From assembly GCF_025136295.1 (NCBI RefSeq), contig NZ_CP062788.1:1326001-1390000 (forward strand): a stretch of DNA of 64,000 bases, written 5' to 3'. The notes beneath the pieces are model-generated. The model had not been told where the DNA came from. It made no database searches and worked only from the letters and a program-made list of their open reading frames with translations. Position 1 is the first letter of the stretch. Each line of letters begins with the position of its first letter. Positions 8,179-17,616 of this stretch are shown one piece after another. The stretch is from Aestuariispira ectoiniformans. Its GTDB lineage: Bacteria > Pseudomonadota > Alphaproteobacteria > UBA8366 > Aestuariispiraceae. Made by a program: the position numbers and the translations under genes.

Positions 8179-9654
8179 ATGGCCGACGGGGCGGATATCA
8201 CGGAACTTCTGGACCGGTTGAAAACGGCAAAAGTCCTCTGCGTAGGTGATTTGATGCTGGACCGGTTTTCCGAGGGTAAGGTGGAACGCATTTCCCCTGA
8301 GGCCCCGATCCCTGTTATTTCCGTGACCCGGGAAAGCAACCATCTGGGCGGCGCGGGCAATGTGGCACGCAATCTGTCGGCGCTGGGTGTCGGCTGCCGC
8401 ATGGTTGCGGCGACCGGTGACGACGGCAGCGCCACGGAAGTGGCTGGCCTGTTCTCCGAGCTTCCGGGCGTGGTGCCGGAACTGGAACGCCTGCGGGATC
8501 GCCCCACCACGGTGAAGGTCCGCTATATGGCGGGTGGTCAGCAGTTGCTGCGTGCGGACAAGGAAGCGACCGGCCCGTTGCCGCAGGACCATGAAGACAA
8601 TGTAATTTCTGCTGCGACGGATGCCATGGCCGATTGCGGCGCGGTGATCCTGTCGGATTATGGCAAGGGCGTTCTGACCAGCCGGGTGATCGCTGCGGTG
8701 ATCGAGGCTGCGCATATGGCGAAGCTGCCGGTTATCGTTGATCCCAAGGGGCAGAATTTCCACAAATATCGTGGCGCGACGCTTCTGACGCCCAACCGCA
8801 ACGAACTGGCGCTGGCCTCCGGCATGCCGGTCGGTGACGACAAACAGATTCTTGCCGCCTGCCACCACATCATGAATGAATGTGGCGTGCAGGGCCTGTT
8901 AGCGACCCGCTCCGAACAGGGCATGACCCTGATCCATCACGGGGCGCAGGGCGACACGGAAAAGCATCTGTCGGCGCAGGCTTTGGAAGTCTTCGACGTG
9001 GCGGGGGCGGGCGATACGGTGATCGCAACTTTTGCCGCCGCCCTTGCCGCCGGAATCCCGATGGTGGAGGCTGCGCGCCTTGCCAATATCGCCGCCGGGA
9101 TCGTGGTCGCGAAGGTGGGCACCGCCGTTGCCTATCCGGACGAGATTATCGCTGCCGTCCATGGCGAGGCCTGGCGGGAGAGCGAACATAAGGTCCATTC
9201 CCTGGAAACGGCCGAAGACCGGGTTGAAGCCTGGCGCCGCAAGGGCCTGAAAGTAGGCTTCACCAATGGCTGCTTCGATTTGCTCCACCCGGGACATATC
9301 TCGCTGGTCGATCAGGCGCGTGCTGCCTGCGACCGGTTGATTGTCGGCCTGAACAGCGATGATTCCGTGCGCCGCCTGAAGGGAGAGACCCGCCCGATCC
9401 AGAACGAGGTCAGCCGGGCAACCGTGCTGGCTTCGTTGGCGAATGTGGACATGGTGGTGATCTTCGCTGAAGACACGCCGATGAAGCTGATTACGACGCT
9501 GAAGCCGGATGTGCTGGTCAAGGGCGCGGACTACACCATCGAGACCGTGGTTGGCGCACAGGAGGTGCAAAGCTGGGGCGGGCAGGTCGTGCTCGCCAAT
9601 CTGGTTGATGGCCAGTCCACCACCGGCACCATTGCCAAGATGAACGGGAAATGA
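8179..9654 (+). CDS. hldE: bifunctional heptose-7-phosphate kinase / heptose-1-phosphate adenylyltransferase
   Basis: A 491-residue fusion. The N-terminal ~320 residues are a ribokinase-like kinase with the catalytic VAGAGDTVIATFAAALAAG signature. The C-terminal ~150 residues are a nucleotidyltransferase with TNGCFDLLHPGHISL (HxGH motif). It makes ADP-heptose for the inner core of LPS, two of the cytoplasmic steps in one chain. The ATG at 8179 with GGAG at 8169-8172 fits better than the in-frame TTG at 8167. No other heptose gene is adjacent. Its TGA directly abuts the stop of the convergent gene. Confidence 0.95.
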   Translation: MADGADITELLDRLKTAKVLCVGDLMLDRFSEGKVERISPEAPIPVISVTRESNHLGGAGNVARNLSALGVGCRMVAATGDDGSATEVAGLFSELPGVVPELERLRDRPTTVKVRYMAGGQQLLRADKEATGPLPQDHEDNVISAATDAMADCGAVILSDYGKGVLTSRVIAAVIEAAHMAKLPVIVDPKGQNFHKYRGATLLTPNRNELALASGMPVGDDKQILAACHHIMNECGVQGLLATRSEQGMTLIHHGAQGDTEKHLSAQALEVFDVAGAGDTVIATFAAALAAGIPMVEAARLANIAAGIVVAKVGTAVAYPDEIIAAVHGEAWRESEHKVHSLETAEDRVEAWRRKGLKVGFTNGCFDLLHPGHISLVDQARAACDRLIVGLNSDDSVRRLKGETRPIQNEVSRATVLASLANVDMVVIFAEDTPMKLITTLKPDVLVKGADYTIETVVGAQEVQSWGGQVVLANLVDGQSTTGTIAKMNGK

Positions 9655-10326
9655 TCAGCGCCGAGGCTTGGCTTCAACCTTAAGGCCCGCCGCCTTCCAT
9701 TCCGGGAAACCGCCTTCCATAAGCCGGGCCTTGATGCCTTTGGCCTTGAGTGCCTTGACCGCGTCAACGGACAACACGCAATAGGGGCCGCGGCAATAGG
9801 CAATAACCTCCTGGCCCTGCGGTAATTCAGACAGACGTTTTTCCAGGTCACCGAGCGGAATATTAAGCGCGCCCGGTAGATGGCCGTGGGCATATTCATC
9901 CTCTGGCCGCACGTCCAGCAGCGTGATGCTGTGATCTTCCATGCGTGTCAGGAGTTCCTGCCGGGAGATGGCTTCCAGCCGGTCACGTTGGTGACGGCTG
10001 TCTGCGACAAGGTTCTGGATTTCAAGGGCGTGGTATTCGCTGTAGTGGCGGAGCGCGGTCAGCAGCGGCAGAACCGGCCCGTCGCCCAGACGATAGAAAA
10101 TATATTTCCCCTCCCGTCGGGTTTGCACGAAACCGCTGCGGCGCAGTTGCTGCAGATGTTGGGAGGTATTGGCGACCGAAAGCCCCGACAGTTCTGCCAG
10201 CCGGTCCACCGGTCGTTCTCCCTGGGCCAGCAGTTCCAGCAACGCAAGACGATGGGGGTTGCCCAGACTTCTGGCCAATTCCGCCGGTGCGTCAAAATTG
10301 CTGTTGTTGTGGTCTGTGTCCGTCAT
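9655..10326 (-). CDS. ArsR-family regulator fused to a rhodanese domain
   Basis: A 223-residue two-domain protein. Residues ~12-100 are an ArsR/SmtB winged helix (LSGLSVANTSQHLQQLRRSG). Residues ~115-215 are a rhodanese domain with the intact active-site loop YCRGPYC, whose first Cys can carry a persulfide. Such fusions are thought to couple sulfur or persulfide sensing to DNA binding; here that is inference. The DNA-binding half shows no paired cysteines like those of BigR or SqrR. The ATG at 10326 is preferred over an in-frame TTG at 10362. It is divergent from a DUF2938 gene across a palindrome. Confidence 0.9.
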   Translation of the reverse strand: MTDTDHNNSNFDAPAELARSLGNPHRLALLELLAQGERPVDRLAELSGLSVANTSQHLQQLRRSGFVQTRREGKYIFYRLGDGPVLPLLTALRHYSEYHALEIQNLVADSRHQRDRLEAISRQELLTRMEDHSITLLDVRPEDEYAHGHLPGALNIPLGDLEKRLSELPQGQEVIAYCRGPYCVLSVDAVKALKAKGIKARLMEGGFPEWKAAGLKVEAKPRR

Positions 10327-10363
10327 TGACAGGACAGTAGCATTGCGGCATGACTCAATCAAA

Positions 10364-10385
10364 CATTCAATGAAATTATTGAATG
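10364..10385. promoter_or_regulatory. 8-bp-arm inverted repeat, candidate ArsR-type operator
   Basis: CATTCAAT (10364-10371) and ATTGAATG (10378-10385) flank GAAATT. It lies between the divergent ArsR-rhodanese and DUF2938 starts. AT-rich dyads of this size are typical for ArsR-family repressors, so autoregulation and control of the neighbour are likely. Confidence 0.6.
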
Positions 10386-10416
10386 ATGGAGATGCAGTTG
10401 TGGGAAGGGCACGGCA

Positions 10417-10914
10417 ATGACGGTTGAAATGGAGTTTGTTTTACGGGCGGTGACGATAGGGGTTGGTGCAACCCTTGTGATGGACTTTTGGGCTCTGGGG
10501 CAAAAGTCCTTCTTCAATATCCCGTCGCTCAACTATGCCATGGTCGGGCGCTGGCTGGGCAATATGGCGCGGGGAAACTTTGCCCATGCAAATATCGGCG
10601 CGGCCAGGCCCGTGGCGGGAGAAGCGGTCATCGGGTGGAGCGCCCATTACATAATTGGCGTTGTGTTTGCGGCGGTGCTGCTGCGTCTGGCCGGGATTGA
10701 CTGGGCATTGGAACCCAGTTTCCTGCCGGCCTTCGGCTTTGGTCTGGTGACGGTGGTCATGCCATTTTTTGTGATGCAGCCCGCTTTCGGTTTCGGCATT
10801 GCCGCCTCCAAAACGCCTGCGCCCAATACTGCGCGCCTGCGCAGCCTGATCGCCCATGGCTCTTTCGGGTTGGGGCTGTATCTGGCGGCGCTGTTGGCCT
10901 CTATAGTGCTCTAG
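10417..10914 (+). CDS. DUF2938 family inner-membrane protein
   Basis: A 165-residue protein with about four predicted membrane helices. The LRAVTIGVGATLVMDFWALGQ opening and the IPSLNYAMVGRWLGN motif are those of the DUF2938 family, whose function is not established. It is divergent from the ArsR-rhodanese regulator, with GGGAAGGG as ribosome site and a shared dyad upstream, so it is probably that regulator's target. A role in export or tolerance linked to sulfur species is a guess. Its TAG stop overlaps the stop of convergent mmcB in the palindrome CTAG (10911-10914). Confidence 0.85.
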   Translation: MTVEMEFVLRAVTIGVGATLVMDFWALGQKSFFNIPSLNYAMVGRWLGNMARGNFAHANIGAARPVAGEAVIGWSAHYIIGVVFAAVLLRLAGIDWALEPSFLPAFGFGLVTVVMPFFVMQPAFGFGIAASKTPAPNTARLRSLIAHGSFGLGLYLAALLASIVL

Positions 10915-11387
10915 TCCTTGAGGAAGGCTTTTACGCCCGGGTCTTCCCAGCGCATCAGCCGGTCTGCGGCGTGCCGGGCAAAGCGTAAGGTCAGGGCCTT
11001 GCGGCGCGCGGGGTTCATTTCTCCCTGCGTGCCGGGACGCACGATCTCCGCGCCATAGGCGTCGGCAATGATCAGACCTACGTCTTCCGGCAGGATTTCA
11101 ACGGGGAAGCTTTCGGAAACGGCGAAATAGAAGGCGTCGCAGAATGGCAGATATTCCTGCCATTTTTCGTCTGTTCGAAAGTCCTCCAGCGATGACTTCA
11201 CTTCCACAACCGTGACCTGGCCCTTCCGGTCCAGTGCAATCACATCCACGCGCCGCCCGGTCTTGAGGCTTAGCTCTGTGATGCAGGCCTGGCCCATCTG
11301 GCGCAGCAACCGCGTAACCCCCCGGGTGACACCCTGGGTTATTTCGGGCCGTGCGGCGGTGCTTGATGGAATATTGTCTTCGCTCAT
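10911..11387 (-). CDS. mmcB: MmcB-family DNA repair protein (PD-(D/E)xK nuclease-like)
   Basis: A 158-residue cytoplasmic protein resembling MmcB, named in Caulobacter for mitomycin C sensitivity. The DVIALDRKGQVTVVEVKSS stretch carries the D...ExK arrangement of PD-(D/E)xK nucleases, so an endonuclease role in crosslink or adduct repair is expected. I chose the ATG at 11387 (MSEDNIPSST); the frame stays open upstream but that part has no family character. The PDE/GGDEF gene ends 31 bp upstream on the same strand, so the two may be co-transcribed. No LexA box was recognised. Confidence 0.85.
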   Translation of the reverse strand: MSEDNIPSSTAARPEITQGVTRGVTRLLRQMGQACITELSLKTGRRVDVIALDRKGQVTVVEVKSSLEDFRTDEKWQEYLPFCDAFYFAVSESFPVEILPEDVGLIIADAYGAEIVRPGTQGEMNPARRKALTLRFARHAADRLMRWEDPGVKAFLKD

Positions 11388-11418
11388 CCAGCTAACAGGG
11401 CATAAACGGTGGGCAAGT

Positions 11419-13644
11419 TCAAGTGACCCAGCGGCGCAGCCAGTCGGTCGCGTCACGCGCATCCAAAGGCTCGGCAACCAGGAAGCCTTGCAGGAAGTGA
11501 CAGCCCAGCTCTGTCAGCAAGCTGTGCTGATCATGGCTTTCCACGCCTTCGACGACGATATTCATCCCGACATTCTGGCCCAGTTGCACAATTGTGCGCA
11601 CCAGCTCCGCATGGCGCGGGTCTTCGGTGATCTGGGAGATGAAGGACCGGTCGATCTTCAGCGTGTCAAAGCTGTAGTTGCGTAAGTAGGACAGTGACGA
11701 ATAGCCGGTTCCGAAATCGTCGATGCAGACCTGAATTCCCAGGGCGCGCAACTGATCCAGAATTCTCGTTGTCCCGGCGATGTTGTCCATCAACAGGGTT
11801 TCCGTGATTTCGATTTTCAGGTCCGCTCCCTGGAGGCCGGTTTCCTGAAGTGCCCGCTTGACCTCGTCGATAATCCAGTCATCGTCGAATTGCGCCGGTG
11901 ACAGGTTGATCGCCATGGTAAGCGGCGGCAGGCTGGGATACTGCTTTCGCCAGGCGGCAAGCTGTTGTGTGGACTGGCGGATGATCTCGCGCGCGAGGTC
12001 GTTGATCAGGCCGGTTTCTTCGGCCAGCGGGATGAAATCGGCCGGGGCAATAATGCCCCTCTCCGGATGGCGGAGCCGGGCCAGGGCCTCAAATCCTGTT
12101 GGATGGCCGCTGCGGGTTTCGATGACCGGTTGGTAAAATGCCTCAATTCCACGATTGCGAAAGGCGCTGCGCACGTCCTTCTCGAACAGGGCGGCGTTCA
12201 TCATCTTCTGCTGCAGTTCGTCGGAATATTCCATGATCTTCCCGGAGGGATATTCCTTGGCGCTGCGCAGGGCGATGATGGCATCGCGCAACAGGTCTTC
12301 CGGGTCTTCGTTGGTAATATCCTTCCAGCACCGGATGCCTGCGTTGATGTCCAGATTGACGGTGACGCCTGCGCCCAGGTTCACCGTCTCGCCGATACGC
12401 CGCCGGATGCGGGCAATCTGCTCGTGGATATGGGCGTCGTCTTTGGCATCATGGATGAGGATCGCAAACTGGTCGCCGGACAGGCGGCAGACCACGTCGT
12501 CCTTGCGGATGCGATGCCGGATGCGCTCTGCCAGGATACGGATCACATCGTCGCCGACCCAGGTGCCGAGGCTCTGGTTTACATGGCGGAAACGGTCGAT
12601 ATCAATGACGACCAGCGCAAAATCGCCCCTGCGGCAGTTGGTCTGGATATGGGACAGAAGATATTGCCGGTTGGGCAGGCCGGTCAGGGCATCGTCCTTA
12701 ACGATCTGTTCGCTCTGCTCCTCGGCTGACTTATAGCTTGTGATATCGAGGACAGCGCCGACGATCCTTTGTGCCTTGCCCTGTTCATCGACGCGGTTGC
12801 CTGCCCGGATCAGAACCCAGCGTTCCGGCCCGACGCCAGGTTGGATGCGGGCCTCGCATTCCATGCGGTATGTTGCGTTCTTGCGCAGATCGCGCAGCTC
12901 TTTCAGGACAAGCCCATGATCTTCACCGTGTAGCTGGTCCAGCAGCCATTGAATGCTGGAACTTCCTGATGGCGCTTTCAGATTGAAGGCCTGTTGCCAG
13001 GAGCCCTGGAAGCGTACATCGTCGTTTTCCATGTCCCACTCAAAGGCGCAGAGTTGAAAGCTGTCCATGATATCGGTCAGGAAGCGATCCGTGCGCAGCA
13101 ACTGGTCCAAGGTGTTTTCTTTTTGGTCCTGGTCGTGCAGGACAACAAGAAAACGATGATCGTCGTCATGAATGGAATGGGAAATGGTCGCCGTGACCGG
13201 GATATCCCGCCCACCCCCATGACGGGCCAGCATGTCCTGGGACTTGCCTGAGCCTGCAACCTGGGTCAGACGGTCGGAAAGACTGGAGGCCTGGCTCAAT
13301 TCCGGCAGGATATGTGTAATGCTTTCGCCGATAACGCTGTTCGTGTCACGGGCGAGCAGGCGCGAGACAGTCTTGTTGGCGCGCGAGATTATGCCGTTCT
13401 TTTCAACAGCGAGGGCGCAAAGCCCAATGCCATCCAGAATTGAAAGCCAGTTTTCCTTACGAAGCGCAAACCGAGCCTGCGACGAAGGGTTGTCAGACTC
13501 CTCATCGCCCGCGATAGGAAGCCCTGCCCCTACGGTGCGCCTATACATATGGTCCATAACGGAAACCAATACCCCGACTTCTGCGCCGGTTCTCTCCCCT
13601 GGACCGACACTGTTTTCCTTGGCGCAGACATGTCTCTCACTCAC
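11419..13644 (-). CDS. PAS-GGDEF-EAL protein, predicted c-di-GMP phosphodiesterase
   Basis: A 741-residue cytoplasmic signalling protein. Two PAS-like domains occupy about 50-170 and 170-300, a GGDEF domain about 310-470, and an EAL domain about 485-735. The GGDEF signature reads RLSGDQFAIL, SGDQF instead of GGDEF, so cyclase activity is doubtful. The EAL domain keeps the catalytic set: FEALAR, NLSP, EITET, CIDDFGTGYSS, LKIDRSFI, VVEGVES and QGF. It therefore probably degrades c-di-GMP, perhaps with the GGDEF domain acting as a GTP sensor. No membrane segment was seen, and the PAS ligands are unknown. Confidence 0.93.
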   Translation of the reverse strand: MSERHVCAKENSVGPGERTGAEVGVLVSVMDHMYRRTVGAGLPIAGDEESDNPSSQARFALRKENWLSILDGIGLCALAVEKNGIISRANKTVSRLLARDTNSVIGESITHILPELSQASSLSDRLTQVAGSGKSQDMLARHGGGRDIPVTATISHSIHDDDHRFLVVLHDQDQKENTLDQLLRTDRFLTDIMDSFQLCAFEWDMENDDVRFQGSWQQAFNLKAPSGSSSIQWLLDQLHGEDHGLVLKELRDLRKNATYRMECEARIQPGVGPERWVLIRAGNRVDEQGKAQRIVGAVLDITSYKSAEEQSEQIVKDDALTGLPNRQYLLSHIQTNCRRGDFALVVIDIDRFRHVNQSLGTWVGDDVIRILAERIRHRIRKDDVVCRLSGDQFAILIHDAKDDAHIHEQIARIRRRIGETVNLGAGVTVNLDINAGIRCWKDITNEDPEDLLRDAIIALRSAKEYPSGKIMEYSDELQQKMMNAALFEKDVRSAFRNRGIEAFYQPVIETRSGHPTGFEALARLRHPERGIIAPADFIPLAEETGLINDLAREIIRQSTQQLAAWRKQYPSLPPLTMAINLSPAQFDDDWIIDEVKRALQETGLQGADLKIEITETLLMDNIAGTTRILDQLRALGIQVCIDDFGTGYSSLSYLRNYSFDTLKIDRSFISQITEDPRHAELVRTIVQLGQNVGMNIVVEGVESHDQHSLLTELGCHFLQGFLVAEPLDARDATDWLRRWVT

Positions 13645-13809
13645 ATCTGGCTGGCGAAAGAATTTCCCAGCTTGTAACTAAAGTCAAGCAAGAGACGTTC
13701 TGGACCTTACAAAACTGCAACGTTACAATATTACCGTTGGGGCATGTGTACGAAATTCTGGCCGTGGGGCGGACCCGCCTGCGGTGGTTGATCCTGGAAG
13801 GGGAATCCA

Positions 13810-14598
13810 ATGAAGAAAATTTTGATCGCTTTAGGGGTGATTGCGGCCATTGTCGTGGCAGGCGTTGCCTATCTCTACAGCAATCTGGACAGCATCATCA
13901 AAACGGCGGTCGAGGAAAGCGGCAGCCGCGTTACCAAGGTTGAAGTGACACTGGGCGGTGTCAACCTGGACCTGACCAACGGCAAGGGCGGTCTGGAAAA
14001 CCTGCAGGTCGGCAACCCGGATGGCTTCAAAACCGACTACGCCTTCGCGCTGGGTGGTGTCAATGTGGCGGTCGATACGTCCTCTATCAACAGTGACGTG
14101 ATCACCATCAAGGAAGTCACAGTCGATGGACCCAAGGTCATTTATGAACTGGCAGGGACCAAGAGCAATATTGCAACGATCCAGAGCAACGTGGATGCCT
14201 TCACCAAGACCGTGAGCTCCGGCGGGGCGTCGGATGACAGTGGTGGGGAAGGCCCCAAACTGGTCATCGAAAATCTCTATGTCCGGGATGGTGAAGTGGC
14301 GGTCAGCGCCGACTTCCTGCAGGGCAAGAAAATGGGCGTGCCGCTTCCGACCATTCACCTGACCAATATCGGTAAGGATTCCGGCGGCGCCACACCGGCC
14401 GAAGTCGCGGCCAAGGTGCTCTCTGCCGTCAACCAGTCTGTGATCAAATCCGTCTCCTCCCTCGACCTGAAAGGCATGATGGAAGGCGCAGGCCAGGTGC
14501 TTGAAGGTGCCGGTAGCGCTGTCAAAGGCGGTGGCGAAGGCCTCAAGGGGGCTGCGGAAGAGGCAGGCAGCAAGCTGAAAGGGCTGATTGGCAACTGA
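13810..14598 (+). CDS. AsmA-like membrane-anchored periplasmic protein
   Basis: A 262-residue protein with one N-terminal membrane helix (about 4-24) and a periplasmic body rich in short beta-strand repeats (VEVTLGGVNLDL, VGNPDGFKTDYAF, ITIKEVTVDGPKVIYE). This pattern resembles the AsmA/DUF748 group of envelope proteins, which are linked to phospholipid transport between membranes. It is much shorter than typical AsmA proteins. The C-terminus is Gly/Ala/Lys-rich. It stands alone with a strong terminator behind it. The assignment is at fold level only. Confidence 0.65.
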   Translation: MKKILIALGVIAAIVVAGVAYLYSNLDSIIKTAVEESGSRVTKVEVTLGGVNLDLTNGKGGLENLQVGNPDGFKTDYAFALGGVNVAVDTSSINSDVITIKEVTVDGPKVIYELAGTKSNIATIQSNVDAFTKTVSSGGASDDSGGEGPKLVIENLYVRDGEVAVSADFLQGKKMGVPLPTIHLTNIGKDSGGATPAEVAAKVLSAVNQSVIKSVSSLDLKGMMEGAGQVLEGAGSAVKGGGEGLKGAAEEAGSKLKGLIGN

Positions 14599-14625
14599 TT
14601 TCCATTCACCCGATCTGATGCCGTG

Positions 14626-14655
14626 AGCGGGGCTGATTGCAGCCCCGCTTTTTTT
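14626..14655 (+). terminator. strong Rho-independent terminator after the AsmA-like gene
   Basis: AGCGGGGCTG (14626-14635) and CAGCCCCGCT (14640-14649) pair over 10 bp around ATTG, followed by a run of seven T. Confidence 0.95.
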
Positions 14656-14696
14656 GTCTCTGAAACCTTCTCATCCAACCCATCCTTAAGACGATA

Positions 14697-14716
14697 CAAA
14701 AATAGTTCAAAAATAG
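14697..14716. repeat. two direct copies of CAAAAATAG, 11 bp apart
   Basis: Identical 9-mers at 14697-14705 and 14708-14716, one helical turn apart, lie in the AT-rich region upstream of the chemoreceptor gene. This spacing suits a regulator binding one face of the DNA. No regulator is known. Confidence 0.4.
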
Positions 14717-14807
14717 ATAGTTTCCGTGCTACAAAGTTCGAAAATGAAAACTATAAGCCGATTGTTGTTCGTTTTTGGCGGGTTTGTCCGTTAACTGGGA
14801 GGCGGAA

Positions 14808-17060
14808 ATGCCGAGAGATGAGATGCCCGAGGCAGAGGCCGGGGTGGGAGAAGTCAGTCTTCAAAACCGTGGTGGAATAACTGGAGAAATCGATGTGCGG
14901 TCGCGCCCTGTGCGGTTCGGACTGGGCGTGCGTCTTTGGCTGGCCTTTGGCGTATCGGTGCTGCTTACTGTGATGGTCGCCGCTGTCGCCTGGACCAGTT
15001 TCATCAATCTCGGGCGGAACAAGGAGGCGATCGTTGATCGCGGTGTTCCCGCCATTTCCATTTCCAAGACCCTAGCGGAACAGGGCGCAAGGATTACGGC
15101 CCTGTCGCCCATTCTGGCCGGTGCAGACAGCACGGAGACCCGACAAGACGCTCTGACCCGGTTGACCGAAATGCTGGCACAGTTCGATCATCAGCTTGCC
15201 ATTCTGGCAGATGTCGCGGCGGACCAGGATTCCATTGACGATCTGCGCAAGACGGAAGCCGCTATTCGCGAAAACCTCACCAAACTGGATCTGGCGGTAC
15301 AGGGGCGTTTGCAGGCGCAGCAGTCGCTGGCGGCAATGTTGGACCGTGTAGCGGAACTTCGGGTTCAGACATCCAACGAAATCGTGCCGCTGATCAATGA
15401 GGCGAATATCGCTTTCGATGGCGTTGCCGATGGTGCCTATGACTTTCTTGATGAACAGGAGGAAATCGGCGGGGAACAGGCCTATGCGGTCGTTGAGAAA
15501 ATCTATGGCAAGGCCCTGTCCAATGCCGGTGTCCTGCAATCGGCCCTGCGTCTGGATGCCTCAGTGACCCTGTTGGAGAGCCGTGTCGTCCAAGGGGCGT
15601 TGGCCCCGACTTTGGAAGGGGTTGATGAGGCGCGCGGGCGTTATGACAAGACCGCCGACCTGACGACGGCCAATCTGAATTCCCTGGGGGGCGTCAACGG
15701 GGTGGATACGGTCAAAAAGCCCCTGGACGCGTTTTTCACATTGGCAGCGGGGGCACCGGATAACCCGTTTGCCCTGCGCCGGAAGGAATTGCAGGCACAG
15801 GCGGAAGCAGATGCACTGCTGGCGGCCAATCGTGATATTTCGACCCGGCTTTTGACGGTTGTGCAGAATCTGGTTGATGAGGCGGAGCAGGGGTTGGCGG
15901 AACAAAAGCAGGATTTTGACGGCGCAATCATCAAGGCACGCTATCAGATGGCGGGGCTGGTTGCCGTGGCAATCGTTGTCGCCTTGCTGATTGCCTGGGC
16001 CTATGTACAGCGCAACGTTATCCGCCGTCTGAATACCTTGGCGGCGGTTATGACGAAACTTGCGGATGGCAAGCTGGATGTCGATGTGGATATCCGCGGG
16101 CGCGATGAATTGACGGTTATGGCCGGGACCGTACAGGTCTTCAAAGCCAATGCGGAAAAGATGGAGACCTTGCATCGGCAGGAAGAGGAAAACCGTCAGC
16201 GTGCTGAAGTGGAAAAGCAGGCAATGATGCGGGACCTGGCGGACAGTTTCGAAACCTCTGTCGGTGATTTGATCCGTAAACTGTCCGGCAGTGCAGGCAA
16301 GATGAGACAGTCCGCGCAAGTCCTGAGTGATGCCGCGGGCCGGACGGGCACTCGGGCCGCTGCGGTAACCGACTCCGCCCGGGAGTCGACCCAGAACAGC
16401 GAAACCATTGCGGCGGCTTCCGAACAGTTGTCGCGCTCCATTGAAAATGTGAATGGTGAGGTGGCACGCTCCGGTGCGCTCACTGAAAATGCGGTGACGC
16501 AGGCCGGTGCAACTGCGGACCGGATGGCCCGTCTGTCCGACGCCGTTACCAAAATCGGGCAGGTTGTCGATCTGATTCAGGATATCGCCGATCAGACGAA
16601 CCTTCTGGCGCTGAACGCGACGATAGAGGCCGCGCGGGCCGGAGAGGCGGGCAAGGGATTTTCCGTGGTTGCCAACGAGGTGAAATCGCTGGCTGCGCAA
16701 ACAGCGCAGGCGACAACGGAAATCACGAACCTTGTAAACTCCATTGAGCAGGAAACAGGCGATATGGTGACCGCGATCACGGCGATCCGTACGTCCATAA
16801 CCGACGTTGAGGCAGTCTCACGCACAGTGTCGCAGTCGGTTGGGGAGCAGGAGGCCGCGACCCAGGAAATCGCACAAAGCGTCATGCGGGCAACGGAGGG
16901 CATGCGCAATGTCTCCGATTCCATTGGGTCTATCTCAAAGGACGTGGAAGAGACGAGCGGTCTGGCCAGCGGTATTCTCGAGATGGCCCGTGACGTCGAC
17001 GCGGACTCACAGACAATGCATGAAGAAGTTCAGAAATTCATGGCGACGGTCCGCGGATAA
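14808..17060 (+). CDS. methyl-accepting chemotaxis protein with a large helical sensor
   Basis: A 750-residue chemoreceptor. A ~35-residue cytoplasmic lead precedes TM1 (about 38-60). The periplasmic sensor of about 315 residues is almost all helical, resembling the two-bundle HBM type. TM2 (about 380-400) leads to HAMP and the signalling domain, whose tip is [21 protein letters not shown]. There is no C-terminal receptor-methylase docking pentapeptide. The ATG at 14808 with GGGAGG upstream is preferred over an in-frame TTG at 14775. The ligand is unknown. Confidence 0.93.
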   Translation: MPRDEMPEAEAGVGEVSLQNRGGITGEIDVRSRPVRFGLGVRLWLAFGVSVLLTVMVAAVAWTSFINLGRNKEAIVDRGVPAISISKTLAEQGARITALSPILAGADSTETRQDALTRLTEMLAQFDHQLAILADVAADQDSIDDLRKTEAAIRENLTKLDLAVQGRLQAQQSLAAMLDRVAELRVQTSNEIVPLINEANIAFDGVADGAYDFLDEQEEIGGEQAYAVVEKIYGKALSNAGVLQSALRLDASVTLLESRVVQGALAPTLEGVDEARGRYDKTADLTTANLNSLGGVNGVDTVKKPLDAFFTLAAGAPDNPFALRRKELQAQAEADALLAANRDISTRLLTVVQNLVDEAEQGLAEQKQDFDGAIIKARYQMAGLVAVAIVVALLIAWAYVQRNVIRRLNTLAAVMTKLADGKLDVDVDIRGRDELTVMAGTVQVFKANAEKMETLHRQEEENRQRAEVEKQAMMRDLADSFETSVGDLIRKLSGSAGKMRQSAQVLSDAAGRTGTRAAAVTDSARESTQNSETIAAASEQLSRSIENVNGEVARSGALTENAVTQAGATADRMARLSDAVTKIGQVVDLIQDIADQTNLLALNATIEAARAGEAGKGFSVVANEVKSLAAQTAQATTEITNLVNSIEQETGDMVTAITAIRTSITDVEAVSRTVSQSVGEQEAATQEIAQSVMRATEGMRNVSDSIGSISKDVEETSGLASGILEMARDVDADSQTMHEEVQKFMATVRG

Positions 17061-17073
17061 CCGGGCGTGCGGG

Positions 17074-17616
17074 TTAATGCTTCTTGGCGCGGAATATCAG
17101 GCGGGTGCCCTGTTCCTGATTACATTCGTAGCGTGAGGTGTCGGTTTCATCCATCATGACCTGATCGGTCTGCGAAATGATCGTGCGGGTGAACAACTCG
17201 TTGCCGATCCGGCTGGTCAGGGCCTTCTGGATAAAGTTGTTAGCCGAGCTTTGCCCGTGGATGGCATGCTGGATTATATCGGGCCGATCCAGCAGCATCT
17301 CCTGGATTTCGTCTGCCAGACGTGGATAGGAACGGCACACGTAATCGGCGGCGTCCCGGTTCACCATACGCATATAGGTCCGCAGGATCAGATAGCCCTT
17401 GCGGCCGTCGGGCACCATGATCGGGCGGGTTTGAAGCCAGGCGGGGCCGGGGTCTATCCGGTTCGATGACTGGGATATTCCTGCCGGATTTTTAGACGGG
17501 GAGGTGTGCAGAAGGTAGGATGCGGAAAAATAAATCACAAAAGGCAGGATCACCGCAACGAGCAGCAGCGTAATGATCAGGGCCCGGTAACTGTTACTTT
17601 CTTGTCTTCGCATCAT
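17074..17616 (-). CDS. single-pass membrane protein, unrecognised (FliL-like outline)
   Basis: A 180-residue protein with one membrane helix (about 12-32) and a periplasmic domain. I do not recognise it firmly. The layout of short cytoplasmic tail, one helix, then a compact domain with a helix following YMRMVNRDAADYVCRSYPRL and ending in basic residues recalls FliL, the flagellar motor-associated protein, but identity would be low. The reading frame extends far upstream into the frmA region, which is artefactual. ATGs at 17616 or 17613 with GAAGGAAGA upstream are the real choices. It is convergent with the chemoreceptor gene. Confidence 0.7.
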   Translation of the reverse strand: MMRRQESNSYRALIITLLLVAVILPFVIYFSASYLLHTSPSKNPAGISQSSNRIDPGPAWLQTRPIMVPDGRKGYLILRTYMRMVNRDAADYVCRSYPRLADEIQEMLLDRPDIIQHAIHGQSSANNFIQKALTSRIGNELFTRTIISQTDQVMMDETDTSRYECNQEQGTRLIFRAKKH

